NCBI GenBank assembly: GCA_903861005.1
Contig: CAIOSP010000045.1
Coordinates: 92,750-156,749 of the forward strand
Reading direction: 5' to 3'
DNA length: 64,000 nt
DNA from: an uncultured Pseudomonadota bacterium
GTDB taxonomy: Bacteria; Myxococcota_A; UBA796; GCA-2862545
Below the pieces are notes generated by a model. That model did not search any database, had not been told where the DNA came from, and saw only the letters and a list, made by a program, of their open reading frames with translations. Shown one piece after another: positions 20,792 to 29,858 of the stretch (within the stretch, counting starts at the first letter, position 1; each line of letters opens with the position of its first letter). The position numbers were made by a program, and so were the translations under genes.

Positions 20792-21997
20792 ATGCCTGAC
20801 CTCGCCGATCTGCTCGAGCTGACTCTGGACGAGCTGCGAGCCCGCGCGCGGAAGCTGGAGGTGCCGGAAGGCCCGTTCCCCTGGCGAGATGGCCTGGTGG
20901 CGGCCCTGGCGAACATCCTGATCGAGCCGGGCCACGCGGCGGGTGTGCTGGAGATTCACGCGGAGGGCTTCGGCTTCCTGCGCTCCCCCCACGCCGACCT
21001 GATGCCCGCCCTGGGCGACATCTACGTGTCGCAGTCGCAGATCAAGCGGTTCGAGCTGCGGACGGGCTCCACCGTCATCGGCCGCGCCCGCCCCCCCAAG
21101 GAGGGTGAGCGTTACCCCGCGATGCTGCGCGTCGAGCGTGTGGACGGCGTGCCTGCCGAAGTGCCCGTGGAGCCGTTCGAGAAGCTGGTCGCGGAGCACC
21201 CGTCGGTCCGCCTGCCGATCGCGCAGGACCCGTGGCTGGCTGCGGTGGACTGGCTCGCCCCGCTCGGCCTGGGCGCCCGCGGCGTCATCTCCGGCCCCTC
21301 CCGCGCCGAACGCGGCGATCTGCTGCGCCGCCTGGCTCGTCGCCTGGCCGCCGATCCGCGCCTGACCACCACCGTGCTGCTGGTGGGCGAGCGCCCTGAG
21401 GACGTCACCGAGTGGCGCGCCACCGTGCCCACCGAGGTGATCGCCACCCCGATGGACGCCGAGGCCAACCGCCACGTGCACGTCGCCGAGGTGGCGTTCG
21501 AGCGCGCGCGCCGCATGGCCGAGCGCGGCGCCGAGGTCGTGATCCTCATCGACTCGCTCGACCGCCTGGTCCGCTTCGCCGTCGAGGCCGCCAGCGCCGA
21601 GGCGTCGCCTCCGCCGCTGGTCGCCGCGCTGCAGCGCACCCGTCGATGGCTCGCAAGCGCGCGCGACCTGCGCGGCGCGGGATCCATCACCCTGATCACC
21701 ACGGCGGCCCCGCCCGAGGACGACGCGATCCACGCCGCCGTGCTGCGCGACGCCGCGGACCTGTGCTCCTGGTGGCTGACGCTGCGCGACGCGGGCTCGG
21801 TGCCGTCCGACTACCCCTCGCTCGACGTGCGTCGCTCTTGGACGCGCCGCGAGGATCTGCTGGTCGGCGCGGACGAGCTGGATCGGCGCCGTCGGTGGCG
21901 CGCCGCGCTCCCGCTCGATGGATCCGGCGACGAAGAGGGGCTGGCGGCCGTGTTCCGTCCGACCCCTGTCGGCGACCCCGCGCGCGGGATGCCTTGA
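20792..21997 (+). CDS. rho: Rho termination factor homologue with degenerate P-loop
   Basis: This 401-residue protein aligns along the whole of Rho. It has an N-terminal helical domain (LTLDELRARARKL) and the cold-shock RNA-binding domain at about 51-118, with GVLEIHAEGFGFLR, DIYVSQSQIKRFELRTG and RPPKEGERY almost unchanged. An ATPase-type core follows. GERPEDVTEW (Glu200), the Walker B ILIDS (about 251-255) and a TRREDLL motif near the C-terminus are kept. The Walker A segment, APPKAGKT in E. coli Rho, is GPSRAERGD at 168-176, without the catalytic Lys and Thr. The Q-loop region is also replaced. It sits in the canonical rho-rpmE-prfA-prmC order. ATP-driven translocation is therefore doubtful; RNA binding is probably kept. 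Confidence 0.9.
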   Translation: MPDLADLLELTLDELRARARKLEVPEGPFPWRDGLVAALANILIEPGHAAGVLEIHAEGFGFLRSPHADLMPALGDIYVSQSQIKRFELRTGSTVIGRARPPKEGERYPAMLRVERVDGVPAEVPVEPFEKLVAEHPSVRLPIAQDPWLAAVDWLAPLGLGARGVISGPSRAERGDLLRRLARRLAADPRLTTTVLLVGERPEDVTEWRATVPTEVIATPMDAEANRHVHVAEVAFERARRMAERGAEVVILIDSLDRLVRFAVEAASAEASPPPLVAALQRTRRWLASARDLRGAGSITLITTAAPPEDDAIHAAVLRDAADLCSWWLTLRDAGSVPSDYPSLDVRRSWTRREDLLVGADELDRRRRWRAALPLDGSGDEEGLAAVFRPTPVGDPARGMP

Positions 21998-22036
21998 CAG
22001 CAGCCCCGGATCGGGCAAAGAGGCCGGGACCTTTTC

Positions 22037-22117
22037 GCGCGCTCCGCACGGGGCGTGGCAATCTCATGCGCGCTCCTCTGGGAGCGTGGCAACCCTCAGC
22101 GCGCTCCTGACCGAGCG
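22037..22117 (+). repeat. 31-bp tandem repeats forming three hairpins in the rpmE leader
   Basis: The element GCGCGCTCC recurs at 22037, 22068 and 22099, exactly 31 bp apart; the following CGTGGCAA-CTCA is also repeated in the first two copies. Each copy folds. Copy 1 has 22040-22045 with 22050-22055, copy 2 has 22071-22076 with 22081-22086, and copy 3 has 22102-22106 with 22113-22117. One pair changes from T-G in copy 1 to T-A in copy 2. The array lies between the Rho homologue and the L31 gene. Confidence 0.7.
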
Positions 22118-22139
22118 CGGACACCGTTCCGGAGCCGCC

Positions 22140-22427
22140 ATGCAGCCCGATATGCACCCCAAGTACCGCTACATCGTCTTCCGGGACATCTCCACGAACA
22201 CGCAGTTCCTGACCCGCTCCGCGGCGGACGAGCGTCACTTCAAGGAGAACACCACGATCGACGGCGTCGAGTACCCCGTCATCACCGTGGACATCTCCTC
22301 GGACTCGCACCCGTTCTTCACGGGTCAGCAGAAGCTGATGGACACCGAAGGCCGCGTGGACCGCTACTACCGCAAGTACGGCTTCGCGAACCCCAACGCG
22401 ACCGACGGCTCGGGCGAAGGCGCGTGA
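22140..22427 (+). CDS. rpmE2: 50S ribosomal protein L31, type B
   Basis: This 95-residue protein shows the L31 signature: HPKYRYIVFRD near the start, FLTRS, VDISSDSHPFFTGQQK and GRVDRYYRKYGF at the end. It lacks the zinc-binding Cys pairs of type A L31, so it is the zinc-independent C-minus form. It sits between the Rho homologue and prfA, a widespread arrangement. About 12 residues after the conserved end form a short acidic tail. Confidence 0.95.
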   Translation: MQPDMHPKYRYIVFRDISTNTQFLTRSAADERHFKENTTIDGVEYPVITVDISSDSHPFFTGQQKLMDTEGRVDRYYRKYGFANPNATDGSGEGA

Positions 22428-22516
22428 GCCCCTGGGCTGGGACGCGGCGGCCTCGGTCGCCCGTCCTGGCCCAGTGCTCCGCCGCTCCCTGACCGCTCGC
22501 CACAGGAGGGTGCTCC

Positions 22517-23614
22517 GTGTTCGCCCGCCTAGAAGCGCTGGAAGGCCGCCTCGAGATGCTTGATCGCATGCTCTCCGACCCTGAGGTCGTGAGGGATCAA
22601 GCTCGCGTGCGCGAGATCTCGCGCGAGCACAGGCAGGTCACGTCCATCGTGGACGCCTGGCGCAAGCACAAGTCGATGGAGGCCGAGCTGGTCGAGAGCC
22701 GTGAGATGCTCACGGCCGAGTCCGACGCCGATCTCAAGCAGATGGCCCGTGACGAGATCACGCGGCTTGAGGCTGAGCTCTCCGCGTCGACGGACCAGAT
22801 CCGCCTGCTGTTGCTCCCCAAGGACCCCTACGAGGGCCGCCCGCTGCTCGTCGAAATCCGCGCCGGCACCGGCGGAGACGAGGCCGCCCTGTTCGCCGGC
22901 GACCTGTTCCGCATGTACCAGCGCTGGCTGGACAGCAAGGGCCTCAAGCTCCAGGTGGTCGAGGCCAGCCCCATCAGCATCGGCTCCGGCGGCCGCACCG
23001 TAGAAGGCTTCAAGGAGATCATCGCCTCCGTGCAGGGCGAGCTCGCCTACAGCATGCTCCGCTTCGAGAGCGGCGTGCACCGCGTTCAGCGCGTCCCCGC
23101 GACCGAGACCCAGGGCCGCATCCACACCTCCGCGGCCACCATCGCCGTCCTGCCTGAGCCCGACGAGATCGAGGTCAAGCTGGAAGCGAAGGACCTTCGC
23201 ATCGACGTCATGCGCGCGGGCGGCCCCGGCGGTCAGTCGGTCAACACCACCGACTCTGCCGTCCGCATCGTGCACATCCCCACGGGCACCACGGTCATCT
23301 GCCAGGACGAGAAGTCCCAGCTGAAGAACAAGGACCAGGCGATGCGCGTCCTCAAGGCGCGCCTGCTCGAAGCGGAGCGCGAGAAGGCGGCGGCCGAGGG
23401 CAACGCCCAGCGTCGCGCCATGGTGGGCAGCGGTGACCGCAGCGAGCGCATCCGCACCTACAACTTCCCGCAGAACCGGGTCACGGATCACCGCATCGGG
23501 CTGACGCTGTACCAGCTCGACAAGATGATCGACGGCGACCTGGACGCGCTGGTCGACGGCCTCACCTCCGCGCACCGCGCCGAGCTCTTGTCGGAGCAGC
23601 AGGCAGACGCGTGA
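22517..23614 (+). CDS. prfA: Peptide chain release factor 1
   Basis: This 365-residue RF1 has the peptidyl-hydrolase loop GGPGGQ (GGQ at 238-240) and the codon-recognition tripeptide PAT (194-196) within [15 protein letters not shown], which reads UAA/UAG. Length is usual. The GTG start follows AGGAGGG. The stop overlaps the GTG of prmC by 4 bp. Confidence 0.97.
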   Translation: MFARLEALEGRLEMLDRMLSDPEVVRDQARVREISREHRQVTSIVDAWRKHKSMEAELVESREMLTAESDADLKQMARDEITRLEAELSASTDQIRLLLLPKDPYEGRPLLVEIRAGTGGDEAALFAGDLFRMYQRWLDSKGLKLQVVEASPISIGSGGRTVEGFKEIIASVQGELAYSMLRFESGVHRVQRVPATETQGRIHTSAATIAVLPEPDEIEVKLEAKDLRIDVMRAGGPGGQSVNTTDSAVRIVHIPTGTTVICQDEKSQLKNKDQAMRVLKARLLEAEREKAAAEGNAQRRAMVGSGDRSERIRTYNFPQNRVTDHRIGLTLYQLDKMIDGDLDALVDGLTSAHRAELLSEQQADA

Positions 23615-24459
23615 TCCCGCTGTTGGACGTCCTGCGCAAGACCGAGGGCTTCTTCCGCGAGAAGGGCATCTCGACGCCGCGCCTGGACGCCGAGCTGCTG
23701 TTGGCGCACGTGCTGGGTCTGGAGCGCCTCCAGCTCTACCTGCGCTTCGACCAGCCGCTCACCGACAAGGACTTGGAGACGCTGCGCCCGCTGGTGCGCC
23801 GTCGCGGGCTGCGCGAGCCGCTCGCCTACGTGCTCGGCACCAAGGGCTTTCATCGGCTCGACCTGGCGGTGCGCCCCGGCGTGCTCGTCCCGCGCCCCGA
23901 CACCGAGACGCTGGTCGAGGCCGCCCTGGAGTGGATCGGCACGCCGACCGAGCCCGTGTTCGTCGCGGACGTGGGCGCAGGCACCGGCGCCGTCGGCTTG
24001 GCGATCGCCCACACCCTCCCGCAGGTCCGCGTCTATGAGACCGACCTCTCGCCCGAGGCGCTCGCCTGCACCCGTGAGAACGTGGCGACGCTGCAGTTGG
24101 GCGACCGAGTCGCGGTCCTAGAGGGCTCGCTGCTCGACCCCATCCCCGCCCGCCGCCCCATCGACTGGGTGGTGTCGAACCCGCCGTACATCCCCAGCCG
24201 GGTGATTGACACGCTGGAGCCCGAGGTGGCCAAGCACGAGCCGCGGCTGGCCCTCGACGGCGGGCTGGACGGCCTCGGCCCCTACCGGCTGCTCATCCCC
24301 CAGGCGCGCGCCCGCGCCCGCAAGGGGCTGCTGGTCGAGGTCGGCCACGACCAGGCGGACGCGGTCGGCGCGATGTTCGAGGCCGCCGGGTTCACCGACG
24401 TCCGCACCTGGACCGACCTCGGCGGGCATCGTCGCGTGGTCGGCGGGAAGATCCCCTAG
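23611..24459 (+). CDS. prmC: Release factor glutamine methyltransferase
   Basis: This 282-residue enzyme methylates the Gln of the GGQ loop of RF1/RF2. It has an N-terminal helical domain, the SAM-binding [16 protein letters not shown] (about 118-132) and the catalytic NPPY (190-193). It is coupled to prfA by a GTGA overlap, so enzyme and substrate are made together. Confidence 0.96.
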   Translation: MIPLLDVLRKTEGFFREKGISTPRLDAELLLAHVLGLERLQLYLRFDQPLTDKDLETLRPLVRRRGLREPLAYVLGTKGFHRLDLAVRPGVLVPRPDTETLVEAALEWIGTPTEPVFVADVGAGTGAVGLAIAHTLPQVRVYETDLSPEALACTRENVATLQLGDRVAVLEGSLLDPIPARRPIDWVVSNPPYIPSRVIDTLEPEVAKHEPRLALDGGLDGLGPYRLLIPQARARARKGLLVEVGHDQADAVGAMFEAAGFTDVRTWTDLGGHRRVVGGKIP

Positions 24460-24972
24460 GTGCCACGCGCACCGGAGCCACGATTGGACCACGCGCACGT
24501 CGTCAGCGCGCTGCGCGAATCCGTGCATCAGACCTTGTTGACCGGGCTCGCCATGGCGTCCGCGGCCTACGATGAGGCCACGCACGCCGAGTCCAAGGCG
24601 GAGAACAAATACGACACCCGCGGCCTGGAGGCGTCGTACCTGGCGGCCGGGCAGGCGGTTCGGATCGCGGCGCTGCGCCGGGTGTCCGCGTTCTTCGACC
24701 AGCTCGGCGACGGCGTCGCGACCGAGGACGTGGCCGCAGGCCTCGGCGCGCTGGTCGCGCTTGAGGATGCACAAGGCGTGGTTCGGTGGAGCTTCGTCGC
24801 GCCCGATGGCGGCGGGATCACCGTGACGGTGAACGGCGTCGAGGTCCGCGTGATCACCCGCGACTCGCCGCTCGGTGAAGCGCTGCTGGGCGCGGTCGAA
24901 GGCGACGTGCTCGAGCTGGCCCAGCCGCGCCCCCAAGAGCTCACCGTGCTGCGGGTCACCGGCTCGGTCTGA
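24460..24972 (+). CDS. GreA/GreB-like transcription elongation factor family protein
   Basis: This 170-residue protein begins (GTG) directly after the prmC stop. The first half has the pattern of the small Gre-like proteins of Proteobacteria, with ATHAESKAENKYDTRGLEAS followed by YLAAGQAVRIAAL. The second half contains SPLGEALLGAVEGDVLELA, matching the GreA C-terminal domain that docks on RNA polymerase. The true GreA coiled-coil tip acidic pair cannot be placed with certainty. A role at RNA polymerase fits the cluster (Rho homologue, release factor) but is inferred. Confidence 0.72.
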   Translation: MPRAPEPRLDHAHVVSALRESVHQTLLTGLAMASAAYDEATHAESKAENKYDTRGLEASYLAAGQAVRIAALRRVSAFFDQLGDGVATEDVAAGLGALVALEDAQGVVRWSFVAPDGGGITVTVNGVEVRVITRDSPLGEALLGAVEGDVLELAQPRPQELTVLRVTGSV

Positions 24973-25128
24973 GCGCGCCACACGCGGCGATGCCGGGATA
25001 GCGTTCGACCTGGAGCGCGAAGGCGTGGCTCACCCTGGAAGGCGCGCAGTCCCTCGCGGGTCTCCTTCCTCGACGTCCCCGGCCAGCGCGGTCCATCGCC
25101 CGCCCACGCGACAAGGTGCCCCCGCCGC

Positions 25129-26586
25129 ATGAACCGCACCGTGCCCCGCCCCCCCGCCTGCTCCCGTCCGTCGCTCGCCGTGCGCGCGATGTCCGTGGTG
25201 TTGTCGCTGACGCTGGGCGCGACCGCGAACGCCGCGGACGGCGCGGGCTGGCGAGGCGATGGCCACGGCACCTTCCCCGCCGCAGCCCTGCCTGCCGCCG
25301 TCCCGCGCGTGGTCTGGCGCGTGCCGCTCGCCGCCTGGGGCAACGGCTCGCCGGTCGTCGCGGCCGGCAAGGTGTGCATCACCTCCGAGCCCACCACGAT
25401 CGCCTGCTACGACGCCGCGACCGGCGCCAAGCTGTGGCAGGCGACCAACGACGTGGCCGACGCAGTGGGCGCGTCCGACGCCCCCGAGATCCGCCGCCGC
25501 GTCGCCGAGGCCGACAAGCTGGAGGTCGAGCTGGCCACGGTCAAGTCCAGCTACTCGCAGCTGCGACGCGCCGCCGCCGCGGGGGGCACCGACGGGGCCG
25601 CCGCCGCCGCCCAGCTCACCACGCTCATCGCGCGAATGGGCACCATGAAGGCGACCGTCGAGGCCGCGGCGCCCTACCGCACCCCGCCCGCCGATCCGAA
25701 CATCGGCTGGTCGGCGCCCACGCCGGTGACCGACGGCAAGCGGATCTGGGCCTTCTTCGCGAACGGCGTGGTGTCGTGCTTTGACCTGGGCGGGCAGCGC
25801 CTCTGGTCGCGCTGGCTCGGCCCCCACGCGGTCGAGATGCGCGCGTACCCTGGCCGCGCCACCGCCTCTCCGTCCATCGTCGGCGGCGTGCTGGTCGTCG
25901 CGTACAACGTGCTCTACGGCCTGGACGCTTCCTCCGGGAACACGCGCTGGACCGCCGGAAAGTACGCGGACTACGGGTCGCCGGCGACCGGATCGGTGGA
26001 GGGTCTGGGCGTGGTGGTCACGCCGGACGGCCGGATGCTGCGCGGGTCAGACGGCGCGCTGCTCCAAGGCTCCCTCGGCGACCTGTGGTACGCGGGCCCC
26101 CTGCTCGAAGGCGACCGGGTGTACCTGGCGGGCAATGTCCCCACCCAGAACGGCGAGTCGAAGAGCGCGGCGACCGCGTGGTCGCTCAAACGCAGCGGCG
26201 ACTCAGTCGTCGCCACCAAGCTGTGGAGCGTGGATCTGGAGACCGCGCAGCGCATCTATGCGTCCCCCACCGTTTGGCAGGGCCGCCTCGTGATCGTCGG
26301 CAAGGACGGCGGCCTGTGGTCACTCGACGCGCAGACCGGCGCCAAGGCCGCCACCACGCCGCTCGTCGCGCCCAAGGCGTCCGAGATCTGGCCCAGCCCC
26401 CAACGCCTCGGCGCCGATCTGGTCGTGCTGTTCAACTCGGGCGCGGTGCAGGTCCTGCGCGGCGCCGCGCTGACCCGCGCCACCCAGTGGACGCTGCCCA
26501 TCCCGCCCGGCCTCGCCACGCCCTGGTGGGACCGGGACGCGATCTACGTGCGCGGCGCGACCGAGCTCGCGCGAGTCGCACCGTAG
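25129..26586 (+). CDS. Secreted PQQ-type beta-propeller protein with helical insertion
   Basis: This 485-residue protein has an N-terminal signal peptide ending near TANAADG and then GWRGDGHGTFPAA, a start motif of PQQ-like propellers. Blade motifs follow repeatedly: ACYDAATGAKLW, LYGLDASSGNTRW and LWSLDAQTGAKAA. Between the first blades, about residues 120-180, lies an Ala/Glu-rich helical insertion (EIRRRVAEADKLEVELATVK and onward) that is not part of the propeller. No catalytic PQQ residues are evident; a scaffold or binding role in the periplasm is most likely. Its stop is 1 bp from the convergent gene. Confidence 0.8.
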   Translation: MNRTVPRPPACSRPSLAVRAMSVVLSLTLGATANAADGAGWRGDGHGTFPAAALPAAVPRVVWRVPLAAWGNGSPVVAAGKVCITSEPTTIACYDAATGAKLWQATNDVADAVGASDAPEIRRRVAEADKLEVELATVKSSYSQLRRAAAAGGTDGAAAAAQLTTLIARMGTMKATVEAAAPYRTPPADPNIGWSAPTPVTDGKRIWAFFANGVVSCFDLGGQRLWSRWLGPHAVEMRAYPGRATASPSIVGGVLVVAYNVLYGLDASSGNTRWTAGKYADYGSPATGSVEGLGVVVTPDGRMLRGSDGALLQGSLGDLWYAGPLLEGDRVYLAGNVPTQNGESKSAATAWSLKRSGDSVVATKLWSVDLETAQRIYASPTVWQGRLVIVGKDGGLWSLDAQTGAKAATTPLVAPKASEIWPSPQRLGADLVVLFNSGAVQVLRGAALTRATQWTLPIPPGLATPWWDRDAIYVRGATELARVAP

Positions 26587-26587
26587 G

Positions 26588-29500
26588 TCAAAGGCAGGAC
26601 GCGTCCAGCCGGACGCAGACGCGCGACGCGCGACCGCCCAGCCCCATCGCCGCCCCCGCGCCCTCGACGGCGAGGTCGTCAGGCGTGTTCGACCCCGGGG
26701 TCGCGCCGAACGAGACGACACCCAGGTCGAGAATTCCGAGCGCCGGGTCCACCGGGGCCACCGCGTAGATCCCGCCCCCGCGCACCGAGGCGGTGTTGCC
26801 CTCGATGTGCCCGCCCCTCATGGTCAGCCGGGTGAGGAACGCCGCGTCGAGTGCGATGGCGCCGCCCCACGTGGCGGAGTTGCCGCGCATCGAGGTCTCG
26901 CTCAGGGTCAGGTCCACCGACGTCGCGTACAGCGCGCCGCCGAGCGGCGCCGAGCTCTCGTTCACCTGCGACTCGTCGAGCGCGAACGGCAGGAAGCCCG
27001 GACGGTCCGATCCATCGAAGATCACGATGCTTCCGCCACGCGCCGACGCGGCGTTGTGTTCGAACCGCGTGCGCAAGACGCGCCCAGCCCCCGCGTCGAG
27101 CGCGAGCGCGCCCCCCTCCGTCGCACCGTTGCGCCGGAACGTCGAGTCGCTGACCTGGATGACCGAGCGGACATCGATCCGACCGTCGGCCTGCCGCAAC
27201 GGCCCCAGCCAAAGCGCGCCGCCACGGCCACGCGCGGCGCCGTTGTCCTCCAGGATCACGTTGAACATGGTCAAGTTCGTGCCGACACCCGCGATCGCCC
27301 CGCCGCGCGTTTGGTCCAGGTTTCCTGTCGCTGTGCAGCGGGCGAAGGTGGACGAGGCGATCTCCACGGAGGCGTAGAGCTTGGCTTGCCCGAGCTCGTC
27401 CACCGCGGGCTCAAGGTAGATGGCCCCGCCCACCTCCGCGCTGGAGTCGGTCACGAAGTCATCGATCATCCAGAGATCGATGCCGACGGCGTCCAGATAT
27501 CCACCTCGCACAGCGGACGTCTCCGACGTCGCGACGTCTTGGATGTCCACGATCGGCCCGACCCAGGCGCCGTACCGAAGGTACGGGTCGAACGCGAAGG
27601 CGCCGCCACGGGACGCATGCAGGCGGGTCGCCTCCACGTTGACGACCGTGACAGACGGGGTGGTCGCGTGCAAGACGCCGCCCGCGCCCCCCGCCGAGCA
27701 GTCCGAAGCCATAGCGTCGCCCAGCCAGACGCTCCCCTCAGTGACGCGCAGCGCATCCACATACGGCGCCGCGTCCACCGCACCGCCGTCCTGGCCCGCG
27801 ACGCAGTCGGTAAAACTCGCACGGCCGACCTTCTGCACGACGCCGACCGTGGCGATCGCGCCGCCGTCCCGCCCCGCGCGCTGCCCGGCGAAGGTCACGT
27901 AGTCGGTGAACAGGGTCGAGGCGCCGCCGAGCCCGTTGAAGTAGAGCGCGCCGCCATCTTGCGCCGCCTGATTGCCGTCGAAGTTGGAGTGCACGATCGA
28001 CAGTTCGAACGCGCCGTACACGGCGATCGCACCGCCGTCGAGGTTGGTGTGGTTCCCGGTGAACGAGCACGAGTCCACCTGGATCGTCGTTCGGGTCAGC
28101 TCGCTATCGGTCCGCCTCGCGGTGATGGCCGCGCCCGCCGAGTCCAGGTTCCCAGCCAGCGAGCTGTTCCCGGAGAAGGTCGAGCTCTGGAGATCGAGGT
28201 TCACGTCGAGCAGCAGCAGGCCGCCCGCGCCGAGGGTGCCGACATTGTCCGCCACCGTCATGCCGAACATGCTCGCAGAGGTGGCGTTGCGCGCAATCGA
28301 CGGATCGCCCTGGATCTTCATGGCGCCGATCTTCCCGCTGTTCCGCCGGAACACCACGTCGGTCAGCTCCACCACCGACGCGCCCCCATCGAGCAGTCCT
28401 CCGACGGAGCCGCCCGAGTTGTCCTCGAACACGGTGCCTTGCAGGTGGATCTGCGACGACGGCGTCACGCCAGGAGGCGGCAGGACCACGAGGGGCGTCC
28501 CGAACACGCCCGCGAAACGGCCGCCCACGGCCGTGAACGTGCCGCCCGTGATGACCACCGCGTCGGCTGGGTCCGTGAGCGACACATCGTGCCTGCCGAT
28601 CTCGACGTCCTCAAAGTTGATCTGCGGCGCGCGCGTGAACGCGTCGCCCATGATCGGATCCGCCGCCAGGTCGACCCCACGCACCAACGCGACGTTGTCG
28701 ACGAAGGTCGTGCGGACGACGTCGAGCGAGCCCCCGTAGATCTGAATGCCTCCGCCGACCTGTGCTAAGTTGCGCGTGATGAGCGAGTCCGTCACCGAGA
28801 TCGTCGCGTCCGCGGCCGAGTAGAGGCCGGCGCCTTCCTCGGCGGCGTTGCCGGAGATCACCACGTCATCCAGCTGGACCGCCGACCCGTCTCCGACGAC
28901 GAGCACGCCGCCACCCACCCGCACGCCGCGGACGTCCTCATCGCCGAGCCCGCCCTGGAGCGTCAGGTGCGAGGCCCGCCACCGAACCGACCCGACCGTC
29001 ACCACGGGCCCCGCGCCGTGGGCGTCCAGGACGATGTCCTCCCGGGCCCCGAGCCCGGTGAGGGTCACGTCGTCGTCGATCTGGACGGACACCGTGTACA
29101 ACCCCGGGCACATCACGATCGTGTCGCCGTGGCTCGCCCGCCGGAGGGCCGCGTCGAGATCGTGGAACGTGGTCCCGTCCTCGATCGTGAGCAGGCCGCG
29201 CTCGTCGTCCGAGCCGCTCGCGCAATTCTGGTCCACGCCGTCGCAGCGCTCCGGGTTGCCCGGTCGCACGTCGGCGTTGCCGTCGTCGCAGTCCTGGCCG
29301 CCGCTCGCCAGGTCGGGCGCCCCGTCGCCGTCCGCATCGACGCCGTCTGTGCCGTCGCAGTTGGCGTCCACGCCGTCGTCCGCCACGTCGGGCACGCCAG
29401 GCCCCAGCACGCTCGCTGCGGCGTCGTCGCAGTCCACGCCGCCCGAAGCGACCGACGCCACGCCGTCTCCGTCGCCGTCCACCCCGTCCACCCCGTCGCA

Positions 29501-29701
29501 GTTCTCGTCGACCAGGTTTCCGGCCTCATCCGGGCGCCCGGAAGCCACGAGCGGGTCGTGGTCGTCGCAGTCGCCCGCCTGCACGGTCACGCCGTCCCCA
29601 TCCGCGTCGACGGGCGTGGGGTCTGGCTCAAGGGGATCGACGGCACAGCCCGCAAAGGCCAGCCACCCAAGCCACGCATGCCTCACCCGGAGCGCGCGCA
29701 C
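26588..29701 (-). CDS. Large lipoprotein with MopE-type metal-binding repeats and beta-helix
   Basis: This protein of about 1,037 residues has a signal ending AFAGC. At least three units of the MopE/PF11617 type (DADGDGVTVQAGDCDD, NLVDENCDGVDG and related) follow and should bind Ca2+. About 800 residues of parallel beta-helix complete the protein, with repeated G-G-A/G-I/L motifs as in Pmp-like surface proteins (EGAGLYSAADATI, VGGGIQIYGG, DGGALYFNG and many more). I favour the GTG at 29701, six bases after GAGAGG; GTG29707 is an alternative. It is predicted on the cell surface, perhaps as an adhesin or glycan-binding protein. Confidence 0.85.
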   Translation of the reverse strand: MRALRVRHAWLGWLAFAGCAVDPLEPDPTPVDADGDGVTVQAGDCDDHDPLVASGRPDEAGNLVDENCDGVDGVDGDGDGVASVASGGVDCDDAAASVLGPGVPDVADDGVDANCDGTDGVDADGDGAPDLASGGQDCDDGNADVRPGNPERCDGVDQNCASGSDDERGLLTIEDGTTFHDLDAALRRASHGDTIVMCPGLYTVSVQIDDDVTLTGLGAREDIVLDAHGAGPVVTVGSVRWRASHLTLQGGLGDEDVRGVRVGGGVLVVGDGSAVQLDDVVISGNAAEEGAGLYSAADATISVTDSLITRNLAQVGGGIQIYGGSLDVVRTTFVDNVALVRGVDLAADPIMGDAFTRAPQINFEDVEIGRHDVSLTDPADAVVITGGTFTAVGGRFAGVFGTPLVVLPPPGVTPSSQIHLQGTVFEDNSGGSVGGLLDGGASVVELTDVVFRRNSGKIGAMKIQGDPSIARNATSASMFGMTVADNVGTLGAGGLLLLDVNLDLQSSTFSGNSSLAGNLDSAGAAITARRTDSELTRTTIQVDSCSFTGNHTNLDGGAIAVYGAFELSIVHSNFDGNQAAQDGGALYFNGLGGASTLFTDYVTFAGQRAGRDGGAIATVGVVQKVGRASFTDCVAGQDGGAVDAAPYVDALRVTEGSVWLGDAMASDCSAGGAGGVLHATTPSVTVVNVEATRLHASRGGAFAFDPYLRYGAWVGPIVDIQDVATSETSAVRGGYLDAVGIDLWMIDDFVTDSSAEVGGAIYLEPAVDELGQAKLYASVEIASSTFARCTATGNLDQTRGGAIAGVGTNLTMFNVILEDNGAARGRGGALWLGPLRQADGRIDVRSVIQVSDSTFRRNGATEGGALALDAGAGRVLRTRFEHNAASARGGSIVIFDGSDRPGFLPFALDESQVNESSAPLGGALYATSVDLTLSETSMRGNSATWGGAIALDAAFLTRLTMRGGHIEGNTASVRGGGIYAVAPVDPALGILDLGVVSFGATPGSNTPDDLAVEGAGAAMGLGGRASRVCVRLDASCL

Positions 29702-29858
29702 AGGCACCCTCTCTTTTGCCACGGTCGGAGTGTAGCACCCGTGCATCTGAAAGTTGCCCACATACGGTCAACAGCGCCGATTCTTTCTTCCCAACCGGGA
29801 TGAAACGTGTCTGGTCGGCCACGCAACGTTACCGCGTGCTCGCGTGACGGAGGGCCCC

